A DNA stretch of 64,000 nucleotides from Bidens hawaiensis (Eukaryota > Streptophyta > Magnoliopsida > Asterales > Asteraceae), in the NCBI GenBank assembly GCA_021521415.1, contig JAIQDT010001651.1:186001-250000 (forward strand), read 5' to 3'. The notes under the pieces were generated by a model that saw only the letters and a list, made by a program, of their open reading frames with translations, was not told the DNA's origin and ran no database searches. Positions within the stretch are counted from its first letter, which is position 1. The number at the start of each line of letters is the position of its first letter. Of this stretch, positions 1-10,397 are shown in pieces. A program made the translations under genes and the position numbers.

Positions 1-975
1 GTTCAATTAAGCTCAAAACTTAAATGGGCAACACATCAGAGATTATGATGTCTCCTATCTATTCTCAAAGCGTATTTGGCTTTCCCCAAGTCACCCCGAG
101 TTGACCTCGACCCGTAGTGTCTGATTAAATTGTAAGTACACGCCGATCTGTAGAGTCTTCTTCCCGTTCTCTTTCTTGCATCTTGATTGAGAAGTATTAA
201 CATTATAAGCACTAGAATGTCTTAGTAACACATAATAATAATTTTTAATTAATTTTTTTTTAAATAATAAGATTTACACAGCTTCAAGTAAACTACTGCA
301 AGTCCCGAATCTGGATCACTGCAGTTTCTTGACACACCATCTTCTCGGGAATCAGAACACTCACGAGCTCGTGTATGACTGGATAATCGCTTTTCTGCCT
401 ATCATTCGGAAAGATATATATGGAGACATGCACAACTCTTAAGGAGTTTCCACGTAATATCGAGGAGATTTAGTTAGTATCACTTCTACTTTTACGCACC
501 ATAAAAAGCTACCATGACATACAATGACTGTTCTAAAGTCTTTTAGGCTTAATAACTTCACTAGTTAAGCACACAGAATCAGTTTGTCCATCACTTTCCA
601 AGGTTGGATCAATTTTCTTTTAAACGTTGTATAGATACTTCTTACGAAGCAGTAGACTTGAAAAATTATTTCATCTCCCTTAAAAAATTTTAACTTCTAA
701 CGCCCCGATCAAGTCTAAGTCTTCAGGTAAACGGCTATCCTGAAGATCCAATGGATCAGCTGGACCGACCACATACGAGTATTTGTCCTTCTAACTAAGT
801 ATGAACGACTAATTTTCAGCGAAAGAATAAAAACACATCATAAACCGCCCCGGTCACTTTCAGTCATCTGGTTAATGGCTATCCTCATACTCTACAGGTA
901 GAAATGAGGACCTAACATATTCGAAGATATGTCCTTCAAACTGAAGCAAACGACATAATTCTAAGCGATAGTGAC

Positions 976-976
<1 letters not shown>
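1..976 (-). other. 3' noncoding region of Copia-1
   Basis: No coding sequence is visible on either strand. The stretch lies downstream (minus sense) of the Copia-1 pol stop and before its unseen 3' LTR; long 3' noncoding regions are usual in Sireviruses. It contains an imperfect duplication of about 41 bp (701-741 and 846-886), both copies starting CGCCCCG and ending near GGCTATCCT. No LTR matching 7483-7874 was seen here. Confidence 0.5.

Positions 977-1015
<39 letters not shown>
977..1015 (-). repeat. Homopolymer T39 (A39 on the element's sense strand)
   Basis: Thirty-nine uninterrupted T residues lie 24 bases from the Copia-1 pol stop. On the element strand this is poly(A), either an expanded A-rich tract downstream of pol or a purine tract. 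Length may be affected by assembly. Confidence 0.95.
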
Positions 1016-1016
<1 letters not shown>

Positions 1017-1038
1017 AAAGTATAAACGAAAAACATGG

Positions 1039-2142
1039 TTACTCGGGATTGATCATCCCATTTAGCTCAACAAGGTTTTGAAAACGAGTTTTGTCAAACG
1101 CTTTAGTAAACAAATCAGCGAAATTATTTAACGAATCAACCTTTTCGAGCACAATCAATTTCTTCTCAGCACAATCCCGTATAAAATGATGACGGATGTC
1201 AATGTGTTTAGTTTTGCTATGCTTTACGGGATTGTTAGTTACTGAGATAGCAGCAGTGTTATCTATGCAAATAAAAATATGAGTGAAATTCAGACCGTAA
1301 TCGCGCAATTGCTGTTGTATCCAAAGAACCTGGAAGCAGCAGTTCGATGCTGCCATGTATTCTGCTTCACATATAGAAATGGCGACTGAGGTCTGCTTCA
1401 TGCACTGCCATGACACTAATCTGCCTCCAAGAAACTGACATCCACCTGTTGTTGACTTCCGATTCTGATTGCATCCTCCATAATCAGAATCCGTGTAGGC
1501 GACTAACTCAAAGTCTCCCCCTTTCGTGTACCACAACCCTAGCTTAGGCTTGCCTTTGAGATATCGCAATATCCTCTTCACACCCTTCATGTGAGATTCC
1601 TTTGGGTTTGCCTGAAATCGAGCACAAAGACAAACTGCAAACATAATATCAGGTCTAGATGCAGTTAAGTACATTAAAGAACCTATGATTGCCCAATATT
1701 GAGTGGGGTCCACGTCTACATCACTGTCTGAATCAGCACCCAGTTTATGGTTGACGCAAACTGGAGTATCAAATGGAGTGCTGTCCTCCATCCTGAAGCG
1801 TTTGAGAACGTCTTGGACATATTTAGTCTGATGAATGAACATCCCATCTTTCTTCTGATCAACCTGCAGTCCTAAAAAGAAAGTTAGTTCACCCATAGCA
1901 CTCATTTCAAACCTCTTTTTCATGACGGCTTCAAATTCCTGACACATGGCGACTTTTGATGCAGCAAAGATGATGTCGTCCACGTAGACTTGAACCAGAA
2001 GAAAGTCGCTTCCTTTTCTCTTAACGAACAGTGTGCTATCGATCTTTCCCCTTTCAAATTCATTCTCAAGCAAGTAATCGGATAGAGTTGCGTACCAGGC
2101 ACGAGGGGCCTGATGTAGCCCATATAGCGCTTTACTTAGCTT
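1039..2142 (-). pseudogene. Copia-1 pol: RT C-terminal part and RNase H
   Basis: This is the open C-terminal part of the Copia polyprotein, in the same frame as the piece upstream and separated from it only by a TAA at 2143-2145. The RT active-site box YVDDII is near its start. RNase H follows, with AYTDSDYGGC (first Asp), SICEAEYMAA (Glu) and CIDNTAAI (Asp), then the usual Copia tail KHIDIRHHFIRD and FTKAF. The enzyme would copy element RNA into cDNA inside virus-like particles in the cytoplasm. It ends with NPE and a TAA at 1039-1041, the normal place for a Copia polyprotein to end, so the 3' end looks native. Confidence 0.85.
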
Positions 2143-3912
2143 TTACACGTGATCAGGAAAGTCTGGATCAGGAAAACCCGGAGGTTGCTCAACGTACACA
2201 ATCTCATCGATTTTACCGTTAAGAAACGCACTTTTCACGTCTAACTGGAACACCTTCATCTCCTTGTGTGCAGCAAATGCCAAAAACAATGGAATCGTTT
2301 CCAATCTCGCTACAGGAGCAAACACTTCATTGTAGTCGATCCCTTCTTGCTGATTAAAACCTTTTACAACCAGCCTCGCCTTGTTCCTGATAATTATCCC
2401 TTTTTCATCTCTCTTGCATTTGAAAACCCATTTGGTGCCAATCGCATGTACATTCTTCGGTTTTGCAACCAAATTCCATACCTCCATCTTCTTGAACTGG
2501 GCTAACTCTTCTTGCATGGCTTCGACCCACGAGCTGTCCTTGAGAGCCATTTGATAGTTCTTTGGTTCAATCTGGCTGATGAAGTAGGTGTACAAGCATT
2601 CGTTAATGATGCCTGTATCTTTAATGCTTGTGTAAACACAAGTGTGCTCATTCAAACTTCGTATTGTTTGTACACCGTCGGACAGATCACCTATCACGTT
2701 CCCCAAAGGGTGATTTTTGTGAACACTCGTAGTCGGAACCGAATTGACTTGCAGATTGTCTTCCAGGTTCGAAGGTAGCTCATCAATGGGTGATTGTTGT
2801 TGAGAATGAAACGGATTGAAGAATTCCTCTTCTGTAGAGGCAGCAGCAGTATCGACAGCATTTGACGAGGAAGGTTGACATTCATCGTACTGCGGTCGTT
2901 GCACAAAATTTTCTTCCTCATCATAAAGCATCTTCGTAGCAATTCTCTCATCAACTTCTGCACAATCCAAGTAAGGCAAATTAAAAGATTTAAAAAGCCT
3001 ATCATAGTCGAAAGCCCCAGCGGGTCCCGTGCTTGGTTTTGGTGATTTGTAACTTGTGATGTCAGTGTTACACACCACCTCAACCTTGCTGGTCGATAGA
3101 TTAAAGACTCGTATGTTGGGGGTTCCAACAACATATCCGACTAAAATACCTTCGTCGGCTATCTCACCAAATTTTGAGTTCGTCTTTAATATCGAACACG
3201 GGGACCCGAATGGTTCGAGACCACTCAAGTTAGGCTTTCTACCATGCATAAGTTCATAACATGTTTTATTCAATCTTTTAACAGTTAAAACTCTATTAAG
3301 GATATAACAGGCTGTAGCAACAGCTTCAGCCCAGAACACCACAGGAAGTTTAGAATCAGCCAGCATGGTTCTGGCTCCTTCAATTAGCGTTCTGTTCTTC
3401 CTCTCATCCACCCCATTTTGTTGCGGAGTATACGGAGCGCTGTACTGGTGGTCTATCCCTTTCTGTAAGCAGAATATCTCCATCTGATAGTTTTTGAACT
3501 CTGTCCCATTGTCAGTCCTGATGTATTTAACCTTCTTCCCCATAATATTCTCAACCTTGGTAATCAAATTCATTACCAACTGAAACGTTTCATCCTTTGT
3601 CTTCAGGAAATATACCCAAGAATATCGAGAGAAATCATCAGTTATCACCAAGCAGTATGATGTTCCACCTAGGCTTTTTACATTCACGGGACCGAAGAGA
3701 TCCATGTGAAGTAGGTCTAGGGTACTGACTATTGAATTAACCTTCTTGGTGTGATGAGATTTCTTGTGTTGCTTTCCCTTTTTGCACGATAAGCATTGGT
3801 CTTCAAAGTTGAAATTTTTCAAGGGAACACCCAGCACCAGCCCATTCTTGACAATGTAGTTCATTTTTCGAAGATGAATATGCCCCATTCTTTGATGCCA
3901 TAACTCGGACTC
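2143..3912 (-). pseudogene. Copia-1 pol: pre-integrase zinc finger, integrase, RT N-terminal part
   Basis: The order is GAG-pre-integrase/HHCC finger (HQRMGHIHLRKM, then CLSCKKGKQHKKSH), integrase core with Asp in HMDLFGPVN, Asp in IRTDNGTEFKN and Glu in NGVDERKNRTL, a variable linker, then RT starting at WVFKCKRDEKG with [13 protein letters not shown]. The catalytic D-D-E triad is present. A nonsense codon (TAA, 2143-2145) cuts RT before its YVDD box, and a TAG at 3913-3915 separates this part from protease. Both stops are in frame with otherwise continuous sequence, so they are point mutations rather than frameshifts. Confidence 0.85.
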
Positions 3913-4362
3913 CTATTCAGTTGCTTTTGACAGAAGACATGATTCTTCTGTTGCCATCTCAGTCGACCTCATGTCCATAACATATGTATTCTTTTCCCTT
4001 GGAGCCTTCATTACTATCCATTCTTCTGGTATCTTGAAACCAGGATACAGTATGATCGCTTCATTTTTGGTAAAGTGCACAGTGTAATCTTTGTCACAGA
4101 TCTGAGATACACTCAGCAGATTATGCTTCAGCTCTTCAACGAAATTCACTTTTTCTAACTTCATTTTACCATTAGTCACCGTCCCAATTCCAGTAATTCT
4201 TCCACCACTCTCTCCAGCAAAACTTACTCTACCTCCCTGAACAGGTTTCCATTCGTGTAACAAATTCTTGTTACCCGTCATGTGCCGGGAACAGCCGCTA
4301 TCCACAACCCATAGATTGTTTGCAGCCCTGTTCAACTGTTCCTGCACGATTAAAGCAAAGGA
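3913..4362 (-). pseudogene. Copia-1 aspartic protease
   Basis: A short Copia protease domain. LWVVDSGCSRHMTG gives the catalytic D-S-G, followed by the typical sequence ending HNLLSVSQICDKDY. It lies in the same frame as gag, after the gag stop at 4363-4365. There is no ATG: the open stretch begins at VQEQ, right after a splice-acceptor-like CGTGCAG (see the gag/protease junction finding). The protease would process Gag-Pol in the particle. A TAG at 3913-3915 ends it just before the pre-integrase domain. Confidence 0.8.
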
Positions 4363-6999
4363 TTAAAATCTGGGGACCCAAGACCTATTGGTCTTGGGTT
4401 GATTAAATCTATTAAAAGGCATCCCGTACTTTGGCTGTCCAAAGTTAGTATTAGAATGATTTCTGTAAGTCCTAAAAGGATACCTTCTAGTAGATTGACT
4501 CTGAGGCCATCCAAACCTTCGTGAATTAAATGAATTATTACTAATGATTTGGTTGTTAACAGGGAAAAACTGAGATCGACTTCTTTGAAAACCTGGATTA
4601 GTCCAATATCTGAACTTTGATGAGTTTTCATTTTTACCATTATAGTAATTACTGTTAGTTCTAATCTCAGTTTTCGAAGGCCTCATACCTCTGAATCTCT
4701 GATTCAGAGGGCAATCAGCAATCAGGTGTCCTATTTGATTGCATCTGAAACGGCTCCTGTGTTCAACTTTCGTCTCAACAGTTGTTTTAGATGTTGAGGT
4801 TGCATTACTGCCCGTTTGTCTAACATATGGTGGGACATACGGGTTTAGTGGAGAATTCTTTTCAGTTGGTTTATGTTCCTCTCCACCTTTTAGTAACACA
4901 GCCTCTTCTTTTGTCTCACTAGACTCAGATGTCTTGTCCGAATTTGATGAGACAGGACTAGGAACAGAAATCTTAACATTAGAAACAGGCTTACTTGTTT
5001 CGCTTTTACTAACTTCTGGATCTTTAATCGTAACCTTAACAGGAATTGTCTGACCAATTTCAACATCAACAGATTTCTGATTACTAGGATCATAAGTATA
5101 GTTATGATTATAAGGAGGTGGAACTTCAGAATATCCAATTCCTCCCCTTTTAACTGGGGAACGTTGATCACTTACGAGGTGATCAAGTATTGCGGAGGAA
5201 TTTCTAAATTGCTCAAGCTTTCTGTTTAGTTCCACCACTTTCACCTGGTAATCAGCTATCTGTTTATCCCTTTCAGCAATTAGTTTGGTTTTCTCTTCTA
5301 ACACTTCATAGCTAAGATCAATTACCTGTATTTTTTCAGCTAGACTGGCTTTAAGACTTCTGATATCTTTCTCACTATCTTTTATTTTTACCGTGTAATT
5401 TTTTTCTCTAGTTTTGGTGTAATAATGATCTTCTTTTAATGTTCTAAATTGAGCATCCAAACTAACAAACTGATCAGTTATTGTTTTCAGCTGTTCAGAC
5501 AGATTTTCACATTTTGTACAAGGGAGTTTAGAACTTACCTCAGAGAGCTGATCTGTCACCTCTGCCATATAAGCTTGATCTTCTCTTGTCTCTCTGTTTT
5601 TTCCTTCAGTTTCGATGTTAACCAAGTTGGCCTGTTCGAACACTTCCTCAACTTGCAGATTCCAATTGTATTCCCCGTTCTGTCTGGATATCATCGCCCT
5701 ATTCTCGTTACTTCCCCCATTTGGTTGTGTTAGCCTGTTCTGACTACGTTCCACTCGTTCATTTGTGCATTCTTTAGCAAAGTGTCCATTCTGTTGACAG
5801 TTATAACACCGAACCTTTGACTTATCAAACCCTGGTCTTTCACCAACGAATTTTCTACCAGTCTTCTTCATAAACCGTTTAACTCTTCTTACTATCATCG
5901 CCATCCGCCACTGCAGATCCATCTCCTCCAGATCATCAGCATCGATCTGATCATAGTCTTCGTCTAAAGTTGCAGGGTCAACAATTTTACCTTTAATGTA
6001 ATTTTCGTAAGAAGCAATGAAAGATGCATAGAGAGCAAACTGCTGTTCAGCAGATTTAACACTCATGGGCATCTGAGAGTAGTTGTTGTTCGGAACGCTT
6101 GAAGAAAAACTACCCTTTGTTGTTTGAGGTTTAGAAGTGTTTGATCCACCAGCTACGAAACACACATCACCATCCATGTTGAGAGTTACATGACCATCAT
6201 GAGTTGAGTTAGAGCTCGAGTCTCCCTTTGAGTAGTAAGCAGACGATTCTGACTTCGAACTTGAACTTGAATTAACTTTCGCACCATACATTCCCGGATC
6301 CTGAACCTGATCAGTTGGTGTCTCTTTTTGAACCATGTTAAGTTCAAAAGTTCGTAGTTTGTTGACTGCTGTTTCCAAGTCAATGTTGGCAAACTCTTTA
6401 TCTTCTCTCATCAAGACAGTGTACATCTCCCATTTCGGTGGGAGAGCATCAAGGAGTTTTTCTACGATCTCCTCTTCTTTGTAAACAATGGAATAATTGC
6501 TGAGTTCGGTCATCAGGTGATAATATCTTGTGATGATATCATCAAGTGATTCATTCTTCAAGTACTTGAACACCGAGAATTGGGTTTTTAGTAGCTTAAT
6601 CTTGGATGCACGTATCCCCACATTACCTTCAAATCGGTTTTCAAGCGATTCCCATAGCTCTCTAGCGGTTTTATATTTTCTGAAGGTGTGAAGAATCTCT
6701 TGTGGAAGAGCCATTGTTATCGCAACATGAGCTTTGCTTTCAGCCTCATACATCTTCTTTTCTTCCTCTTCCATCTTATTGTATTTCTTAATTTGTTCAC
6801 GACCCTCATACAAAGCCGTTGGTGGAATGTATCCATCTTGAATGCACACCCACATCTTAGCATCTTGATATTTAACATACTGCTCAAACCGATCTTTCCA
6901 AGCCACGAAATCGGTACCCTTAAGCATTTTCGGTGCCTTAGTAGCTGAACCTGCTTCCACCTCCATTTTCACCAGTTCCGTAATATTTATAGATGTCAT
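4363..6999 (-). CDS. Copia-1 Gag (nucleocapsid polyprotein)
   Basis: An intact 878-codon Gag, long for Copia. Residues about 20-225 are a UBN2/retrotran-gag capsid domain (WKDRFEQYVKY, ARELWESLENRF, LPPKWEMYTVLM). Residues about 398-411 form a canonical CCHC knuckle, CYNCQQNGHFAKEC. Residues about 490-620 are charged and heptad-like, probably a coiled coil. A second knuckle near residue 740 (CNQIGHLIADC) has lost its first cysteine. The C-terminal tail is basic and rich in Arg, Asn and Ser. The start ATG at 6999 follows CTTCCAAAG, an acceptor-like sequence. The protein would package element RNA. Confidence 0.85.
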   Translation of the reverse strand: MTSINITELVKMEVEAGSATKAPKMLKGTDFVAWKDRFEQYVKYQDAKMWVCIQDGYIPPTALYEGREQIKKYNKMEEEEKKMYEAESKAHVAITMALPQEILHTFRKYKTARELWESLENRFEGNVGIRASKIKLLKTQFSVFKYLKNESLDDIITRYYHLMTELSNYSIVYKEEEIVEKLLDALPPKWEMYTVLMREDKEFANIDLETAVNKLRTFELNMVQKETPTDQVQDPGMYGAKVNSSSSSKSESSAYYSKGDSSSNSTHDGHVTLNMDGDVCFVAGGSNTSKPQTTKGSFSSSVPNNNYSQMPMSVKSAEQQFALYASFIASYENYIKGKIVDPATLDEDYDQIDADDLEEMDLQWRMAMIVRRVKRFMKKTGRKFVGERPGFDKSKVRCYNCQQNGHFAKECTNERVERSQNRLTQPNGGSNENRAMISRQNGEYNWNLQVEEVFEQANLVNIETEGKNRETREDQAYMAEVTDQLSEVSSKLPCTKCENLSEQLKTITDQFVSLDAQFRTLKEDHYYTKTREKNYTVKIKDSEKDIRSLKASLAEKIQVIDLSYEVLEEKTKLIAERDKQIADYQVKVVELNRKLEQFRNSSAILDHLVSDQRSPVKRGGIGYSEVPPPYNHNYTYDPSNQKSVDVEIGQTIPVKVTIKDPEVSKSETSKPVSNVKISVPSPVSSNSDKTSESSETKEEAVLLKGGEEHKPTEKNSPLNPYVPPYVRQTGSNATSTSKTTVETKVEHRSRFRCNQIGHLIADCPLNQRFRGMRPSKTEIRTNSNYYNGKNENSSKFRYWTNPGFQRSRSQFFPVNNQIISNNSFNSRRFGWPQSQSTRRYPFRTYRNHSNTNFGQPKYGMPFNRFNQPKTNRSWVPRF

Positions 7000-7468
7000 C
7001 TTTGGAAGAAATACAAACGAGCACTCAAAGAAACCAAAAATAAAAATTTTATTCTGAACAGTACTGTAGGCGAAGTTAAACTTAACTTCGCTTAAGTCTT
7101 AACTTCGCTTGAATTCTTAACTTCGTACCTTTTTAATTTCGCCTGATTAGGCGAAGTTGTAGATAACTTCGCTTAAGTTAAGCGAACTTGTGAGGTAGGC
7201 GAAGTTGTTAATAACTTCGCTTAACCTTATATTTTCGCCTAAACCCTACAAACAGTAGCGGCAACTTCGCCTGATGAACAATTGTTTTTGCAGGTTTGAT
7301 TTTGACGTTTTGCGAGGTATGCGAAGGTGTAATGGGTTGTATTTGATGGTGGGAGGTGAGTAAGACACAAAAACTCGGTATATTAACGTAAACTCGTCCC
7401 GCGAATAGTCGAACGGAACGATTTCTACACCCGTGTGATAATCCCGAACCACACAATCACGAGCAAAT
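7000..7468 (-). promoter_or_regulatory. Copia-1 untranslated leader with GCGAAGTT/AACTTCGC cluster
   Basis: The leader lies between the primer-binding site and gag ATG and holds no ORF of its own. Between 7069 and 7271 there are about a dozen copies, in both orientations, of an 8-9 base motif (AACTTCGC / GCGAAGTT and the variant GGCGAACTT), for example at 7069-7077, 7084-7093, 7101-7110 and around 7150, 7167, 7198, 7213 and 7262. Facing copies could pair in RNA. The same motif recurs in this element's LTR and in unrelated Ty3-A. Confidence 0.6.
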
Positions 7469-7480
7469 GCTCTGATACCA
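7469..7480 (-). other. Copia-1 primer-binding site (initiator tRNA-Met)
   Basis: On the minus strand this reads TGGTATCAGAGC, complementary to the 3' end of plant initiator methionine tRNA, the standard primer for Copia elements. It lies 2 bases inside the LTR end at 7483. Confidence 0.9.
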
Positions 7481-7482
7481 AT

Positions 7483-7874
7483 TGTAGGTTCCCAGCCGGA
7501 TCTACACGGAATATCTCGTTCTACGTAGGTGCGGAATCCCTACATAAGACGATACGAGCGTAGAAGACGATACACGTTAAACACAATCAAACACACGTTA
7601 CAATAAACAAAGAACACGTTGTATTGCAACTGATAACATGTGATATATCAATCACCGGTTACACAAAACTGAACAACTTCATCTGAAACCTAGCCGCAGC
7701 TAAACATTTATAACATACGACAACTTCGCCTAACATGTTTAGGCGAAGTTGTCACTAACTTCGCTTGTTTCACAAGTTCGCCCATATCAGGCGAACTTGA
7801 GACACAACTTCGCTTAATTTCAAATACAAAACATACTAACTCGATTACAGACACTAGATACTGAACTACTGACA
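7483..7874 (-). repeat. Copia-1 5' LTR
   Basis: About 392 bp. On the minus strand it begins TGTCAGTAG and ends GGGAACCTACA, so it has TGT...ACA ends. The inner boundary is fixed by the primer-binding site; the outer one by the TGT and by Tat RT coding resuming just beyond. A TATA box (minus strand TTATAAATG, about 7705-7713) lies inside. Immediately upstream of it, 7724-7815, are six copies of the AACTTCGC-type motif. The partner 3' LTR is outside the window, so the outer boundary is not confirmed by comparison. Confidence 0.7.
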
Positions 7875-7876
7875 TC

Positions 7877-8503
7877 ATGTACCAACAAGTTGCTTTGAAT
7901 CGATTCTTGGCAAACCATGCAGCCAAATCTCATCCGTTTATCTTAACACTAAGAAATTGCCTTAAGAAAGCACATTTCAATTGGACTGCGGAAGCAGAAC
8001 AAGCTTTTGTGGAAGTTAAAAAATGCTTGATGGAGCTGCCCACATTAACAGCACCCTATGCGGGGGAACCTTTAACGATGTATCTATCGGCTTCCGACAT
8101 TGCCATTGGGGCTGTTCTTCTGACAGATCACAAGAATGATCAAACACCGATCTACTACGTCAGCAGAACATTATCAGACCCAGAAACAAGATATTCCATG
8201 CTAGAAAAACTTGTTTTGGCACTAGTCTATGCTGCCCGACGCCTCCGCAGGTATTTTCAAAGGCATCCCATCAATATTTTAACCGGGTACAAGCTTAAAA
8301 ACGTTCTCAGCAAGCCGGAATTGTCTGGGCGATTGGCTAAATGGGCCATCGAGCTAGGTAAATACGCAATAGAATACAAACCTAGGCCAGCAATCAAAGG
8401 GCAGGTATTGGCGGACTTCGTGACAGAGGTTCCGCATCACAAAGAAAAAGAATGTTTTATCGAGCAACAACCCCAAGCACCTCCGGAATCAGGACAGATT
8501 TAG
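7877..8503 (+). pseudogene. Tat pol: end of RT and first RNase H
   Basis: The sequence enters in the connection region of a Ty3 RT (VALNRFLANHAAKSHPF), passes through FNWTAEAEQAFVEVK and continues into the first RNase H (MYLSASDIAIGAVLL, PIYYVSRTLSDPETRYS, LADFVTE). The first RNase H is degenerate at its leading Asp, as usual in Tat elements that acquired a second RNase H. It ends at an in-frame TAG (8501-8503) directly before the second RNase H; the frame is otherwise continuous to 9012. The ATG at 7877 lies at the Copia-1 junction and is not a real start. Confidence 0.8.
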
Positions 8504-9012
8504 TCTTTATTTACGGACGGAGCTTCAAGTAGTGAGGGATGTGGCGCTGGCCTCAGGCTAGTTAATCCCGAAGGCCATGAGTTTACATATGCCATAAAGT
8601 TGGATTTCAAAAGTACCAACAACGAGGCAGAATATGAAGCTTTCTTGGCAGGTTTACGGATAGCCAAAAAGCTTGAGGTTAAGCATTTGGAAGCTCGAGT
8701 GGATTCCATGTTAATTGCGGGGCAGATCAATGGCACATATGAAGCAAAAAATGACATAATGGCTTCTTATGTGTCGCAGGCAAAAGATTTGATGATCCAG
8801 TTCTCTTCTTGCAAAGTCATTCATATAAAGAGAAGTGAGAACAGATCAGCGGATGCCCTCAGTAAATTGGCTTCAACAAACTTTGAACATTTCGCCAAAG
8901 AAATCCGCTTCGAAGTATTGGACCGCCTATCTATTCCACAACATCAAGTTTTACTAATCCAAGCGGGAGTGGAATCCTGGATGACACCCATTATAGCATA
9001 CTTGTCGTCTGA
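8504..9012 (+). pseudogene. Tat pol: second (archaeal-type) RNase H
   Basis: In the same frame as the preceding piece. It shows LFTDGASSSEGCGAGL (Asp), STNNEAEYEAFLAGL (Glu), VDSMLIAGQING (Asp) and RSENRSADALSKLA (Asp), so the four catalytic acidic residues of an RNase H are all present. This domain is known in Tat elements as an extra RNase H acquired by plant Ty3 retrotransposons. Coding stops being recognisable at 9012, where the Athila-like LTR begins; the expected integrase does not resume after that insertion. Confidence 0.8.
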
Positions 9013-10245
9013 TGCTCGGGTATTTTGTATAGATATTAGTGTATTAATTATGTAGTTTTATTGAGTATATTGTTAGAACTTTGGTACTTCATACGTGCTT
9101 TTGTATTTCAGGTAATTGATCGTTAAAGATGCTAAATGCGAGACCTGTGCGAGCATGGAATGATATCTCGGGAAGACCGAAGCATGATTTGATGTCTTGG
9201 GAAGTGTTACAAGGATTCGGGAAGAGTATGGATGAGAAATCATAAGCCAATGCTAAAACTGAACAAGATGGGTTGACAAAATGCGACCTTGAAGTAAAAC
9301 GAGCATATCCTGAGCTAGAAAATGATTTACGGGAGTCATAATATATGAATTTTGGGTTTCTTGACGAGAGGAATCCAAATATGAGGTTTTCTTAGGTCTC
9401 GGTACGCGATGAGATGGTGATATAGCCATCGCGTACCGCGACGGCTATGCAAACGGGAAAAATAGGTTATATCTCATTCTTCATCAAACAATAACCCGTA
9501 ACTCCGTTTTTACGAACCAAAGGCGATTCCGGCAGCTCCAAGAGGCGATTTCCACCATCATAGCTTGTGCCAAGACCCTCCGCATGATTCATATCAACCT
9601 TATCGAAGATTTGATGATGTCTAGGCTCGGCTATTCTCCTAGAATCGCACCCGGGATGTATAGTTTGTAATCTTTACGGTTTTTCTCATGTGACTATGAA
9701 TATTATTGTATTATTATTGATGATTGATATATGATTATTGATGTTTGGTATATCTGTGTGTTTGGTCGGTTTAGGTTTACGTTGGTCTGAACGATCTGTT
9801 ACCAGTTGCAAGATAATTAGTCATATAACTATTTGGTTAGATTGAATACGACAAAACATACAATTTCCCTTAACTGAGTCACACTGGCAAGGACTGTTTG
9901 ATAACCAGTGCCGTGTGACGTGTGTAAAGTAATTGTTGACGTCTAAGGTTTTGTCTGATTGATCAGTTTTCAGTTAATCATTAATAATTAATCTGTTAGG
10001 TTGCATGAGATAACTATTGGTTGCTTACTTGAATTCCCGGGTGTGATTTGTTTTGTTAACTACTTACAACTCGTTTACTTGTTCGTTGCTTAGTTCTCTA
10101 AATTCAAACTATTGCTTGTGTGATCAGCACTAAAAACCAGTACTTCATAATCTTAAATCTGTTACACGAATTGCATTGACCACATACTCCTTGTGATACG
10201 ATACCCTACTTGCTCTAACTATTTAGAATAATTAGGTTTTTGATT
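9013..10245 (+). repeat. Athila-like 5' LTR
   Basis: It starts TGCTCGGGTATTTTGT; the 3' limit is inferred from the primer-binding-like site. It contains an 11-bp perfect inverted repeat, GGTACGCGATG (9401-9411) and CATCGCGTACC (9427-9437), with a 15-base loop. No ORF of note. Confidence 0.55.
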
Positions 10246-10253
10246 GACTCAAA

Positions 10254-10269
10254 CGACGTTGCCGGAGCG
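10254..10269 (+). other. Degenerate tRNA-Asp primer-binding site
   Basis: CGACGTTGCCGGAGCG resembles the tRNA-Asp-complementary primer site of Athila elements (core GGCGCCGTTGCCGGGG) with several changes. The match supports the Athila call but is imperfect. Confidence 0.5.
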
Positions 10270-10397
10270 TTAGTGCGCTTAGTGTTTTTTCGTGTTTAAC
10301 TTAATTTTCAGTTTTTAGTTTAAATTTATTTTACTTTATTTTATTTGTATTTTTTTCATTTTACGCGGGTTGTGTTAGTTGTGTAGATTACAGGTTT

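Larger units (their letters stand above)
1..7874 (-). mobile_element. Copia-1, Sirevirus-like LTR retrotransposon (partial)
   Basis: A minus-strand Ty1/copia element read right to left: 5' LTR (7483-7874), primer-binding site (7469-7480), leader, gag, protease, integrase, RT and RNase H, then a 3' noncoding stretch running off the left edge. The domain order (integrase before RT) is Copia. The very long gag (878 codons) and the protease motif DSGCSRHMTG suggest the Sirevirus group; this lineage call is inference. The 3' LTR is not in the window. It interrupts a Tat element whose RT resumes just right of 7874. Pol carries two in-frame stops (2143-2145 and 3913-3915), so this copy is probably not autonomous. 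Confidence 0.85.

Noticed and set aside
1..1038. Possible envelope-like ORF downstream of Copia-1 pol, as in some Sireviruses
   Set aside because: No open frame of meaningful length or membrane segment is present on the element strand.
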